Position numbers and translations under genes: made by a program
Notes under the pieces: model-generated
Told to the model about the DNA's origin: nothing
The model's input: only the letters and a program-made list of their open reading frames with translations
Databases searched by the model: none
NCBI GenBank assembly: GCA_028714855.1
Contig: JAQTLP010000010.1
Location: 24,279 to 88,278, forward strand
Reading direction: 5' to 3'
Origin: Phycisphaerae bacterium
Lineage (GTDB): Bacteria > Planctomycetota > Phycisphaerae > Sedimentisphaerales > Anaerobacaceae
Length of the DNA stretch: 64,000 nucleotides
Shown: positions 1 through 9,209 of the stretch, piece by piece
Layout: every line of letters begins with the position of its first letter
Position numbering within the stretch: position 1 is the first letter of the stretch

Positions 1-1
1 G

Positions 2-541
2 TTGGCTGCTTGTAGAAGTTTCAAAAAAGTAATAGGTGTTGATGTTCATAATAACAATAGATTAGTCGAAGCAGAGCTTAGAAATCGAGGCGCGTCTAAC
101 TTTGAACTGTTCAAAACTGACGGCAGCACAATACCCGTTGAAGACTCTTCCGTAGATATCGTTTATTCTTTTATTGTTTTACAGCACGTAGAAAAAATTG
201 ATGTTTTTAAACGCTATTTGGCGGAAACCCAGCGCGTATTAAAACCGGGAGGAATTGCCATCTTGTATTTCGGCCGAAAGTGCGTTTGTTCCTTAAATAG
301 CAGCTCCCGTATTAATTATTTGATTGATTGTATTCTTGAGAGATTCTTGCTAATAAGGGGCTTTGAAGAACTTCCGGCTAAAGTAAATTGTAAAAACCTG
401 ATAGTCTCTTTGAGATATGCCGAAAAACTCGCCGATGGATGCGGGTTTCTTACGCTGAAAAAATGCGTTTCACATAAAAAAGTCCCTGATGGGTTCTCCT
501 TGTATGGAGGCCAGCATGGTCTAATTTTGAAAAAGCCGTAA
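2..541 (+). CDS. class I SAM-dependent methyltransferase, 5' truncated by window edge
   Basis: This is the C-terminal 179 residues of a Rossmann-fold methyltransferase of the Methyltransf_11 type. The glycine-rich motif I lies off the window. What remains begins at the acidic strand-2 end (VIGVDVHNN), continues through the strand-4 region (DIVYSFIVLQHV, about residue 55) and reaches the strand-5 hallmark VLKPGGIAILYF (about residue 80). It leads a run of glycosyltransferases, so the substrate is probably a sugar or lipid-linked glycan, but the sequence does not identify it. The TTG at position 2 is only the first possible codon in view. The true start is upstream. Confidence 0.8.
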   Translation: MAACRSFKKVIGVDVHNNNRLVEAELRNRGASNFELFKTDGSTIPVEDSSVDIVYSFIVLQHVEKIDVFKRYLAETQRVLKPGGIAILYFGRKCVCSLNSSSRINYLIDCILERFLLIRGFEELPAKVNCKNLIVSLRYAEKLADGCGFLTLKKCVSHKKVPDGFSLYGGQHGLILKKP

Positions 542-561
542 ACTTCAAAGTAATCATCGCA

Positions 562-1629
562 ATGCTTTTGAATAAACGATACATAAGAACAGTTGAAGAC
601 TCTATAAGAAATAAAATAAACCGTAAGGATATCTACTATATAATAGAAGGTGCAAAGTGGTCCATAGATCACGATGGCCGTTCCATAACGGCGAATTTGC
701 CCGGCCTTAGTTCAGCTGTTGTTACGACCTGTCGTGGTATAAGAAACAGCATAGTACATTTTGGTTCAGTTAACACATTCCTAAATAATGATGGGCCAAA
801 GTTTCCCCACAAAAGCAACAAATTAATAGTGACCTGGTTTCATGTCTCACCGGCCGACAAACGTGTCGAATTTATCTCACAGACAGTAAAACACGTGGGT
901 TTATGGCATACTTCTTGTAACCTTACCCGAAATAAGTTGATAGAGTTGGGGATACCGGAAGAAAAAATAACGGTAATTCCTCTCGGTGTTAATCTGAGCG
1001 CCTTCGGCGTGCCGACGCCGCAGCAAAAAGAAGATATACGTGCCGAATTGGGTATCCCGAAGGGGAAAATTGCAGTCGGCTCTTTTCAAAAGGATGGCAT
1101 CGGATGGGGTGAAGGGCTGGAACCTAAATTGATAAAGGGACCGGATATTTTTTGCGATGTGGTCGAGAAATTACGCCAGCGATATGATTTGTTTGTAGTG
1201 CTTACAGGCCCGGCTCGCGGGTACGTCAAACAACGGCTTGAAAAGTCGGGTATTCCTTATTTGCATCATTTCCTTAACGACCCTGATGACGTCGCCATGT
1301 ATTATAAAACGCTGGACATTTATATTGCGACAGGCCGATGTGAAGGCGGACCAAAATCTCTGCTCGAATCATTGGCCGGCGGTGTTCCCTTCGTCTCTAC
1401 AAAAGTCGGTATGGCCCCGGATATAATAAATGACGGTGAGAATGGATTTCTTTGTGATGTTGACCATGTTGATGAAATTGTGAGAAAAAGCTCCGTGGTT
1501 CTGGAAAATAGGGGAAAAACGCAAAAAATTGTTGAAAAAGGGCTGGCAACAGTGCGCCGCTACGATTGGACCTGCATAGCCCGGCAATATGAACGTTTTT
1601 TATACAAGCGTGTTTTAGGAATAGTATGA
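562..1629 (+). CDS. glycosyltransferase family 4 (GT-B fold)
   Basis: A 355-residue protein with the C-terminal nucleotide-sugar-binding half of GT4 enzymes. PLGVNL lies near residue 140. The family signature around residues 260-280 reads EGGPKSLLESLAGGVPF, followed by D-IINDGENGFL. The Glu of this E-x7-E region contacts the donor in characterised GT4 enzymes. The N-terminal half is divergent, as is usual for the acceptor-binding domain. It starts 20 bp after the methyltransferase. Its stop overlaps the next start by four bases (ATGA), which indicates translational coupling in one operon. Cytoplasmic or membrane-peripheral; donor and acceptor are unknown. Confidence 0.88.
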   Translation: MLLNKRYIRTVEDSIRNKINRKDIYYIIEGAKWSIDHDGRSITANLPGLSSAVVTTCRGIRNSIVHFGSVNTFLNNDGPKFPHKSNKLIVTWFHVSPADKRVEFISQTVKHVGLWHTSCNLTRNKLIELGIPEEKITVIPLGVNLSAFGVPTPQQKEDIRAELGIPKGKIAVGSFQKDGIGWGEGLEPKLIKGPDIFCDVVEKLRQRYDLFVVLTGPARGYVKQRLEKSGIPYLHHFLNDPDDVAMYYKTLDIYIATGRCEGGPKSLLESLAGGVPFVSTKVGMAPDIINDGENGFLCDVDHVDEIVRKSSVVLENRGKTQKIVEKGLATVRRYDWTCIARQYERFLYKRVLGIV

Positions 1630-3392
1630 ATATAATTATTACAAGTAGAAATGGATTCAGACACCAGATATTTTTATCTAAGGCTGTAGAATACTTTGGT
1701 TCGCATATTTCAAGGATATATATACAGGATATCGAAAGAAAAGAGGATAGTTGTTCCTGCTATGGTAAAATACGAAATAAATTATCTGCAGTTAAGCACA
1801 AAATTCTAAGCAGGGGAAGAAAGAACCTTGATGATTACTTGCGAGATTTGTATGACAATATTGATTCCGGTTTATGGAAAAAATCTAATGCTGTAAAAAA
1901 ATATGTAATAGATATTAACCGTCCTGATGTTCAAAAAGAAATATACGATTTGAAACCGGATTTAATTTTAATTTTTGGGGGAAAAATCCTAAAAGATGCA
2001 TGGGTTGATGGTGCCAGGTATGGCTCAATCAATTTGCACTACGGTATCCTGCCTTATTATAGAAGCAGTCATTCGACTCAGTTTGCTTTATACCATGAAG
2101 CCTACGAAAAGCTTGGGGCGACTATCCATTATATTGACAAAGGCGTGGATACCGGTCCTATAATATCGAAATTTTATGTACAGCCGAACGTAAATGACCT
2201 TCAGGAGTTAATGGCCAATATCTTTAAGGGTGGAATTGATGCTTTGATTAGGACCGCCTTAAAAATAATTAATGGAGAAAAAGTTACAGGAAATAGTGAG
2301 CGCTCAGAAGACAGCTATTTTCCGGGAAAGGCTTTTAATGATCGCGTAAAGCAAACTGCAAATTTAAGATTAAAAGTACTTAATAAATACAGATTTCCAT
2401 GTGTTTCAAGGGCCTTGAGGAACATACAAAATAAATCGTCTTATTCTTTAGTAAACCTCAAAAAACGCAACCGCCTGGAAAATGGCGTATATATTTTCTT
2501 GTATCACTCTTTGGTAGATAGTAATAATTGTAAGGAATGGGAAAGATGTTGTACCAAAGTATTGACATACAAGAAAGATTTTTGTGACCATATCAATTAT
2601 CTGTCGGAAAATGCAAATTGCGTCAAGCTCAGCGAAGTCCCCAAAATCCTTTACAAAGGCAGTTTCGAAGAACCTTATTACGCCGTAACGTTTGATGACG
2701 GATATTCAAATATATTGGATAATGCTTTTGAAATATGCAAAAAAAAAGGCGTATATCCAGCTGTTTTTGTGAACAGTAATTTTGCAAGTCAAAGACAAAT
2801 ATATTATCGAGTTTTACTGGGGCTTTTGCTCAGCAGGGGGTGCCATAACGATGTTAGGGCGGAAATCACAAAAATCTTTAATATTAATGATGAAATATCA
2901 TTATTCGACTTTTGCAAAAAATATTATCGTTACGGGGAAACGGAACGTATCATCAGCAGCATTTGGAATAAGTGCTTCGCAGATGAAAAAATTAGATGTC
3001 ATTTGGACTGGAATCAATTGAGGTTTTTGCAGGAAAATGGTTGGGAAATTGGTAACCATACAATGTCGCATCCTGTGCTGTCGAAGTTATCGTATGAACA
3101 ACAAAAAATCGAGATAGAAAAGAATTATCAGGAAATACAGCAGAACGGCCTAAATTGTATTAAATGGTTAAGTTTCCCCAATGGAAAGCCTTGGGATATA
3201 AATGAAGACACACGCACCTGGATGGGAAATAACCCTGATTGGTATGGCATTGTTGTTGCTAATGGATATAATCACTTCTACTCCCAAAATGAATATTTAA
3301 GAATCGGAATAGTTAATGATAATATCCGGCAATTTAAAAACAAAATTGCATGTTCAAATTATAATATAAAATCATTGCTGAAAGGTTGTTGA
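1626..3392 (+). CDS. fused formyltransferase and NodB-type polysaccharide deacetylase
   Basis: A 588-residue two-domain protein. Residues about 100-220 match the formyl_trans_N fold. The catalytic Asn and His sit in INLHYGILPYY (near 137), and the Asp in IDKGVDTGPI (near 172), the same triad used by methionyl-tRNA and sugar N-formyltransferases. Residues about 290-580 match the NodB deacetylase domain. Its metal-binding Asp pair is FDDGYSN (near 357) and its HxxxH is GNHTMSH (near 478). Both active sites look intact. Inference: it edits an amino sugar, removing an acetyl group and adding a formyl group, or it acts on two separate positions of the glycan. It overlaps the preceding gene by four bases. 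Confidence 0.85.
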   Translation: MNIIITSRNGFRHQIFLSKAVEYFGSHISRIYIQDIERKEDSCSCYGKIRNKLSAVKHKILSRGRKNLDDYLRDLYDNIDSGLWKKSNAVKKYVIDINRPDVQKEIYDLKPDLILIFGGKILKDAWVDGARYGSINLHYGILPYYRSSHSTQFALYHEAYEKLGATIHYIDKGVDTGPIISKFYVQPNVNDLQELMANIFKGGIDALIRTALKIINGEKVTGNSERSEDSYFPGKAFNDRVKQTANLRLKVLNKYRFPCVSRALRNIQNKSSYSLVNLKKRNRLENGVYIFLYHSLVDSNNCKEWERCCTKVLTYKKDFCDHINYLSENANCVKLSEVPKILYKGSFEEPYYAVTFDDGYSNILDNAFEICKKKGVYPAVFVNSNFASQRQIYYRVLLGLLLSRGCHNDVRAEITKIFNINDEISLFDFCKKYYRYGETERIISSIWNKCFADEKIRCHLDWNQLRFLQENGWEIGNHTMSHPVLSKLSYEQQKIEIEKNYQEIQQNGLNCIKWLSFPNGKPWDINEDTRTWMGNNPDWYGIVVANGYNHFYSQNEYLRIGIVNDNIRQFKNKIACSNYNIKSLLKGC

Positions 3393-3396
3393 AACT

Positions 3397-4215
3397 GTGT
3401 TTAAAAAGTTTTGTAGCTTCTTTGGTAATAAGCGAAAGTGGTATGAAGATTTGTGCGAGTACTATTGTGTAACACCGCAGCAGGCGAAGAAATTGGGGCC
3501 GCGTTCCGACACACGCAGACCTTGCCTGCCTAACTCATCCACGACAAATCCGGTCGCCGGAAAGACAATGGACGAAATTTGGGAAGGCAGACCCCGCAAT
3601 ACCGCTGAAGAAATTTACCGGTGGCAGAAGGATATGGGGTCTTGGATTTCTTTTCGCCAGTGTTATTATCATCGCAACGACCGTTTTGATTGGCTTGTCA
3701 AAACTCTGTCGTCCGAAAGCAAATACTGCGAGTATGCCTGTGGAACTTCACCGATATGCAACTGGATTGTGGAAAACGTGAAAGACATGGTGTTTAACTT
3801 TACGACGGTTGACGTTGACTGTGAGCATCGAACGTTTGGCGAATGGCGTCTTAGAAAAAGGATTGAACGCAGTGGCCGGCCGTTCACGTTGCAGGCCTTG
3901 ATTGTTAGACCTGATGCTCCGTTACCGTTGAAGGACCAATACGACGTCGTAAGCATTATTGAGGCCCTTGTTCTTATTCATAACCCGCTTGAGGTGGTTC
4001 GGCACGTAACGGAGCACCTCCGAAAAGGCGGCAAGTTATGGGAAACATACACAGTTATGGACGATCCCCGCACCAAAAGTTGGATATCTTTTCGGCAGGC
4101 TCAGGAGCAAAGGCCCGCCGTCTTTGATTATATTCGTGCAAATTACAAGCTTCTCGAGGGACCAGACCCGGACACCCCGAAAGATGCTGGAAGGCGATGC
4201 TGGGAAAAGGTATAA
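3397..4215 (+). CDS. putative methyltransferase-like protein of the glycan locus
   Basis: A 272-residue protein with a GTG start four bases after the previous stop. It resembles a degenerate class I methyltransferase. CEYACGTSP (near residue 110) sits where the SAM-binding loop would be, VDVDCEHR where the acidic strand-2 end would be, and YDVVSIIEALVLIHNP with LRKGGKLWE resembles strands 4 and 5. The glycine-rich loop is atypical, so SAM binding is an inference. The C-terminus is short after strand 5. About 80 non-coding bases follow before the next glycosyltransferase. A different nucleotide-binding fold cannot be excluded. Confidence 0.55.
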   Translation: MFKKFCSFFGNKRKWYEDLCEYYCVTPQQAKKLGPRSDTRRPCLPNSSTTNPVAGKTMDEIWEGRPRNTAEEIYRWQKDMGSWISFRQCYYHRNDRFDWLVKTLSSESKYCEYACGTSPICNWIVENVKDMVFNFTTVDVDCEHRTFGEWRLRKRIERSGRPFTLQALIVRPDAPLPLKDQYDVVSIIEALVLIHNPLEVVRHVTEHLRKGGKLWETYTVMDDPRTKSWISFRQAQEQRPAVFDYIRANYKLLEGPDPDTPKDAGRRCWEKV

Positions 4216-4296
4216 ACATCTAAAATCAGCCGACCGCGTCGAGGCTGTCTCATCCCACATAATCACAAGATTATCTTGCTATAACCCCTTGAGCAG

Positions 4297-5388
4297 ATGA
4301 AGGTTAGCTTTAACATAAAATTTATCGATAGCGCCTACGGAGGGGGGATGAGTTTTGCAAATTTTTTGAAGGCGTTTCTTGAGAACAAAGGGGTAACTGT
4401 CATCAATCATTTAGACGACGATGACATCGATATCATTCTTCATGTCAACATTACTTTTACATCCGCCTATTCTTTCTATGCGGCTTATCTTTACAAACTT
4501 GATCATCCCGACACAATTATCGTTCATCGTATGAATGATTCCGGCATGCATCGCTCAAATGCCTTAATGAGCCGTTCGATGATTACCTGCTGTGGTTATT
4601 CGGATTACTTGGTTTACATTTCAGAGTGGCTCCAGAATCTGATGCAGCCGAAGTCGTCTGCAGCAAAACCCTCTATTGTAATTTATAATGGAGCTGATGC
4701 GGCGATATTTAATCAATCCCATCATAAAGAATGGGACAAAAAGTCTAAATTGAAGATTGTTACTCATCATTGGAGCAGCAATTACCTGAAAGGGCACGAA
4801 ATATATAAACATCTGGATGAGTTATTAGATGAAAAACCGTTCCAGGAGAAATATGAATTCACCTATATCGGCAATTATCCTAAAGGTTTGCAATACAAAA
4901 ACACGCAACTTATACCGCCCTTAAATAAGTTGGAGCTTGCTGCTGCATTAAAGAAGCACGATGTTTATTTGACCGGCGCCAGAGATGAGGCCGCGGGTAT
5001 GCATCATATCGAGGCTGCCCTTTGCGGACTGCCGATATTATATGTTAATTCAGGAGGAATACCGGAATACTGCAGAGAATATGGCATTGAGGTCAGTAAA
5101 GAAAATCTCCGGCAAGCCCTGTTGCAAATATATAGGGATTACGACAGGTATTATAATAAAATGAAAAGTTATGCGAACACCGCTTCTGCTATGAGTGAAA
5201 ATTATCTGAAACTTTTTGAGGAGTTGATTCCCAGAAGAAAAGAATTTTCAGAGCATGCTGTAACATTGAAACATACGCCATTTTACAATCTTTACAGGGG
5301 CTGTCTTCGCCTCAAAGACAAATTGTATTCTCTTTGCTTAAGAAGAGGCAGCTTAATTTCCCGGATTCTAATGTTTTCTCTCCGTTAA
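4297..5388 (+). CDS. glycosyltransferase, GT4-like
   Basis: A 363-residue GT-B glycosyltransferase. The N-terminus begins with a strand and glycine-rich loop (IDSAYGGGMSFAN) typical of the acceptor domain. The middle has VYISEWLQ and VIYNGAD (near residue 130), which is the linker seen in GT4 enzymes. The donor site is represented by the AALCGLPILYVNSGGIPEY segment near residue 245. The usual first Glu of E-x7-E is replaced by an AAGMHHIEAA context with a single clear Glu. A basic C-terminal tail may contact the membrane. It is flanked on both sides by other glycan genes in the same direction. Confidence 0.8.
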   Translation: MKVSFNIKFIDSAYGGGMSFANFLKAFLENKGVTVINHLDDDDIDIILHVNITFTSAYSFYAAYLYKLDHPDTIIVHRMNDSGMHRSNALMSRSMITCCGYSDYLVYISEWLQNLMQPKSSAAKPSIVIYNGADAAIFNQSHHKEWDKKSKLKIVTHHWSSNYLKGHEIYKHLDELLDEKPFQEKYEFTYIGNYPKGLQYKNTQLIPPLNKLELAAALKKHDVYLTGARDEAAGMHHIEAALCGLPILYVNSGGIPEYCREYGIEVSKENLRQALLQIYRDYDRYYNKMKSYANTASAMSENYLKLFEELIPRRKEFSEHAVTLKHTPFYNLYRGCLRLKDKLYSLCLRRGSLISRILMFSLR

Positions 5389-5411
5389 TTTCGTTATTTC
5401 TGTCTATTACT

Positions 5412-6548
5412 ATGCAGCTTGCCTTGTTTTTCACACATGGTATTTCCCTCCGGATTTGGCTCGACACCGGCTTGTTCGACCGTGAAAAGCAACTGTATGA
5501 GGAGCATCTTCGCAGGGGGCATCTTGAAAAAGTATATTGGCTGACTTACGGTAAAAAGGATGCCGAATTAGCGGAGCAATTAAAGTTATCCAGCCGACTT
5601 GATAGCCGTATCGAAATCCTTCAGATGCCGCATCTTTTTTGTAGTCGCTGGGGCTGTTTGATTTATTCATTTCTTATGCCGTTGATTCACTTTGCCGTCC
5701 TTCGTCCTTGCGATATTCTTAAAACCAATCAAATGGACGGAAGCTGGGCCGCCGTCATCGCAAAATGGCTGTATCGCAAGCCTTTGATTGTCAGGACTGG
5801 TTTCACCTGGTCGCTTTTGAGAAAAACGCAAAATGCGCCAAAACACCGGCAAATACTGATTAGAATAGCTGAACGGCTCGCATATAAAAATGCCTCGGTG
5901 ACTACAGTTACTACTCAATCTCAGGCCGGTTATATTATTGAGAGCTACCGCCTCTCTGAAAAGAATATTCAGGTAATACCCAATTATATTAACACGCAGC
6001 TTTTTACGCCCGGAGAACCGGTTGAGAAATATCCTGACCGGCTTGTGTTTGTCGGTCGGCTCAACGAGGAGAAGAACCTTTTCAACCTCATCGAGGCGGT
6101 CGCCCAAACCAGTCTGACCCTTGACATTTACGGCCAAGGCGACATTCGCGACAAGCTGGAAACCCTCGCAAAAAAGCTCAATGCGAATGTTAATTTTATG
6201 GGCGTCGTTCCCAATAATGAGTTGCCGGCGGTTCTTAATCGTTACCGCTATTACATATTACCCTCACTGCACGAAGGAATGCCTAAAACATTGCTGGAGG
6301 CAATGGCCTGCGGACTGGTATGTATCGGAACGGATGTGAATGGGATAAATCAGATTATAGAGGACGGCGTCAGCGGTTATCTGGCAAGAGGAACACAGGC
6401 CGATGCGATTGTTGAGGTAATAAAAAGAGCTGCTCGGTTGCCGAATGATTCCCTTACCGCAGAGGGATTGCAACTGGTTCGAAACAACTTCTCACTCGAA
6501 ACTGTAGTAGAACGGGAGAAAGAAATAATCGCAAACTTGAAAATATGA
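5412..6548 (+). CDS. glycosyltransferase family 4
   Basis: About 378 residues from the ATG at 5412, which starts directly on the first Rossmann strand (MQLALFFTHGISL). An upstream in-frame ATG at 5334 would overlap the previous gene by 55 bases and adds a tail that looks unrelated, so the later start is preferred, although neither has a good ribosome-binding site. The GT4 signature is strong: VFVGRLNEEKNLFNLIEA in the middle and LHEGMPKTLLEAMACGL near residue 285, followed by the IIEDGVSGYL donor loop. The stop overlaps the next start by four bases. Confidence 0.88.
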   Translation: MQLALFFTHGISLRIWLDTGLFDREKQLYEEHLRRGHLEKVYWLTYGKKDAELAEQLKLSSRLDSRIEILQMPHLFCSRWGCLIYSFLMPLIHFAVLRPCDILKTNQMDGSWAAVIAKWLYRKPLIVRTGFTWSLLRKTQNAPKHRQILIRIAERLAYKNASVTTVTTQSQAGYIIESYRLSEKNIQVIPNYINTQLFTPGEPVEKYPDRLVFVGRLNEEKNLFNLIEAVAQTSLTLDIYGQGDIRDKLETLAKKLNANVNFMGVVPNNELPAVLNRYRYYILPSLHEGMPKTLLEAMACGLVCIGTDVNGINQIIEDGVSGYLARGTQADAIVEVIKRAARLPNDSLTAEGLQLVRNNFSLETVVEREKEIIANLKI

Positions 6549-7360
6549 TACGCTATTTTGATAAAAGTAATAACCGGCTTGTTTATGTAGGCAAAGCGGC
6601 CGATGACGCCTATTGGGACCAGCACTGGAAGGTTGAAAGTTCAAAACTTAAAGAACAAATTAAGGTTAAGGGCGATAGGTTTATAATCGGTTATACCCAA
6701 AAGTACCTTCCGCTGGGGACTAAAATATTTGAAGGCGGATGCGGACTGGGAGGTAAGGTTTGCGCCCTTCATTATAATGGGTATGATGCCTACGGGGTTG
6801 ATTATGCGAAGGAGACTATCGAAAAAGTTAATCAGTATGCGCCTGAATTAAAAATTAAGACCGGCGACGTCAGAGATTTGCAGTTTCCGGACAATTTTTT
6901 TGACGGCTATTGGTCGTTGGGAGTCATAGAACATTTCTACGATGGTTACGAAAAAATTGTAAGTGAAATGTTTCGAGTGCTTAAGCTGGGAGGCTATCTT
7001 TTCCTGACAGTACCTGTAATATCTCCTCTGAGAAGAGCTAAAGTGAGGCTAAAAAAATACCCTGAATATAAGGAATCTGAAGAAATGAGGGAGAATTTTT
7101 ATCAGTTCGCGTTTGAACCGGAGGATATTATCAATGATTTGAAAAGTAAAGGATTCAGCTTGGTCGATGTGAAACCTTGCGATGGGATTAAAGGCTTGAA
7201 AGATGAGGTCTTGATATTAAAACCTTTTCTGCAGTATCTGTATGATAAAAGAGGTCGTGCTTCAAGTCTGATGAAGAAAATATTGGATGTGGCATTTAGA
7301 CGTTTTGCAAACCATGTATGCCTGTTTGTTATGCGGAAGGTTGAAACAAATTGGAGCTGA
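6545..7360 (+). CDS. class I SAM-dependent methyltransferase
   Basis: A 271-residue methyltransferase of the Methyltransf_11/25 type. Motif I is FEGGCGLGG (near residue 62), where the more usual Asp-x-Gly is Glu-Gly-Gly. GVDYAKE marks the end of strand 2. FDGYWSLGVIEHF (near 120) is the strand-4 region and LKLGGYLFLTVP the strand-5 region. The C-terminal 100 residues form an accessory segment with a hydrophobic end. ATGA-coupled to the glycosyltransferase before it and overlapping the next TTG start by ten bases. It probably methylates a sugar or aglycone of the surface polymer. Confidence 0.85.
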   Translation: MIRYFDKSNNRLVYVGKAADDAYWDQHWKVESSKLKEQIKVKGDRFIIGYTQKYLPLGTKIFEGGCGLGGKVCALHYNGYDAYGVDYAKETIEKVNQYAPELKIKTGDVRDLQFPDNFFDGYWSLGVIEHFYDGYEKIVSEMFRVLKLGGYLFLTVPVISPLRRAKVRLKKYPEYKESEEMRENFYQFAFEPEDIINDLKSKGFSLVDVKPCDGIKGLKDEVLILKPFLQYLYDKRGRASSLMKKILDVAFRRFANHVCLFVMRKVETNWS

Positions 7361-8400
7361 TAAGAGAAATAAATTCCGACCAAAGCGGAGATTTTGAGCT
7401 CGTAAAACCGAACAACTTTATTGATGCTCCTGCGATTTCAGTTGTAATGTCGGTTTACAATGGTCAAAAATATCTGCGTGAATCGGTTGACTCAATTCTG
7501 AATCAAACCTGTAAGAGCTTTGAATTTATCATTATCAATGACGGGTCAGAAGATAACAGCTTGGACATCCTCCTTGATTACCAAACTAAAGATAATCGGC
7601 TCTTAATAGTAAACCAAAATAATATCGGCTTGACACGTTCGCTAAACAGGGGGATAAGAGTAGCTGCATCTGAATACATAGCCCGTCAGGATGCCGATGA
7701 TATTTCTCTCCCCACCAGGTTCGAAAAGCAGCTCAATTATATGGAAAATCATCCGGAAGTTGCTGTAATCGGCTGTCTTGGAGACGTATTCAGCGTCAAT
7801 GGCATTCTCCGAACAACCAAAGACACCAAATACTCCCGGGATGGAATAAAACGGCACCTGGCAAGTAAAAATCTGTTTATGCACGGCTCAGCGATGATGA
7901 GAAAATCCTGCTTGGCGAAGGTTGGTTTCTACCGTGAATTTTTCCGCCATTCGCAGGATTATGATTTGTGGCTGAGATTGTCACAGTATTCCGATATTGA
8001 TATTTTACCCGAACACTTGTACCAGTATAGAGTTACTCCTGAGGCAATAAGCGTTTCCCGCTGGTCGATTCAGAAACAATACGCCGATATTGCCAGAAAA
8101 CTGCACGCAGAGCAGCTTGCAGTGGGTAGAGATTCTTATGATATGTTCGTCCGGTCCTATCCGGATGGTTTGCCTGTTTGCGAAGACAAAGCAGGCAAAT
8201 GTGAGTACCATCTTTTTTTGGCCAGGGAATTAGTGGGTGGCAACAAGTTAAAGGATGCCCGCAGGCAATTACGGCAACTCTGGCAACTGGGCTGTCGAAG
8301 GCCGGAGATGCTCTTTTTGCTTTTGAAAAGCCTGCTCGGGGAAACCTTGCTTAACTTGCTTAGGCGACTCAGAGCTCTGATTTTTGAAATGGATGCGTGA
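7351..8400 (+). CDS. glycosyltransferase family 2
   Basis: A 349-residue GT-A enzyme. The N-terminal nucleotide-binding motif ISVVMSVYNG is near residue 30. INDGSEDNS follows, and the metal-binding DxD region is ARQDADDIS near residue 112. The later SQDYDLWLRLS corresponds to the conserved acceptor-side ED/QDxDLW motif. The last 100 residues are basic and helical. The TTG start overlaps the preceding methyltransferase by ten bases. The protein may start slightly downstream, because the first 25 residues before the conserved strand are unremarkable. Confidence 0.88.
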   Translation: MELIREINSDQSGDFELVKPNNFIDAPAISVVMSVYNGQKYLRESVDSILNQTCKSFEFIIINDGSEDNSLDILLDYQTKDNRLLIVNQNNIGLTRSLNRGIRVAASEYIARQDADDISLPTRFEKQLNYMENHPEVAVIGCLGDVFSVNGILRTTKDTKYSRDGIKRHLASKNLFMHGSAMMRKSCLAKVGFYREFFRHSQDYDLWLRLSQYSDIDILPEHLYQYRVTPEAISVSRWSIQKQYADIARKLHAEQLAVGRDSYDMFVRSYPDGLPVCEDKAGKCEYHLFLARELVGGNKLKDARRQLRQLWQLGCRRPEMLFLLLKSLLGETLLNLLRRLRALIFEMDA

Positions 8401-8409
8401 ACTGAAACT

Positions 8410-9207
8410 ATGGATACGGATGTTGTAGTTCTCATCCCGCATTACAACAACCTCGAAGGGTTGAAACGGTCGCTGCTTGCTGTTTCTCGGTCTATCATTC
8501 CGGTTGATGTACTGGTTGTGGATGATGGCAGCGATACACCTGTTGAAGAAGAGCAATTGCGACAGATATATCCTTTGACCATCGTTCTGCGTTCGCCGAC
8601 AAATGAAGGCATCGAACATGCCCTCAATCGCGGGCTTAAATATATTTGTGAACGTCAACCGTACAAATATGTCGCACGTCTTGATGCCGATGATATCTGT
8701 TCTCCGGATCGCTTTGCTAAACAGAGAGAATTTCTAAACGACAATCCCGATGTCTTTTTAGTGGGTTCATGGGCATTGTTTGTTAACCATTCCGGAAAAT
8801 CGCTCTGGAAGTTTTGTCCGCCGACTGACCACAAATCCATCGTTAAGAAAATGTTTATAAATAATATGTTTTGCCACCCAACAGTGATGTGTCGGCTGGA
8901 AGTATTCAAAGAAGTCGGCTTTTATTCTACCGAGCATCCTTCTGCTGAGGATTTTGCCTTGTTCTTTAAAGTCACTCGGCGATTCAAAGCAGCTAATATT
9001 CCCGAATATTTAGTGCGCACCTTTGTTACGCCGGGTGGTATTTCGTTGGGCTGGCGCAATCAACAGTTGAAGTCCCGAATCAGAATTATACTCGAAAATT
9101 TCGATTTTTCGTTCTGGGCCTTTTACGGTCTGACGCGTAATCTTATTTTGTGGTTTTTGCCTGTTTCTTTCGTGCAAAATTTGAAATGTCGGTTGTTTAA
9201 ACCGTAA
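8410..9207 (+). CDS. glycosyltransferase family 2
   Basis: A 265-residue GT-A protein. VVLIPHYNNLEGL opens the fold, VVDDGSD binds the nucleotide, and ARLDADDICSPDRF (near residue 92) holds the metal-binding Asp pair. SAEDFALFFKVTR is the equivalent of the ED-acidic acceptor motif. The C-terminus (FYGLTRNLILWFLPVSF) is hydrophobic and could anchor the enzyme to the membrane. It lies nine bases after the previous gene and three bases before the next, clearly within one operon. Confidence 0.88.
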   Translation: MDTDVVVLIPHYNNLEGLKRSLLAVSRSIIPVDVLVVDDGSDTPVEEEQLRQIYPLTIVLRSPTNEGIEHALNRGLKYICERQPYKYVARLDADDICSPDRFAKQREFLNDNPDVFLVGSWALFVNHSGKSLWKFCPPTDHKSIVKKMFINNMFCHPTVMCRLEVFKEVGFYSTEHPSAEDFALFFKVTRRFKAANIPEYLVRTFVTPGGISLGWRNQQLKSRIRIILENFDFSFWAFYGLTRNLILWFLPVSFVQNLKCRLFKP

Positions 9208-9209
9208 GA

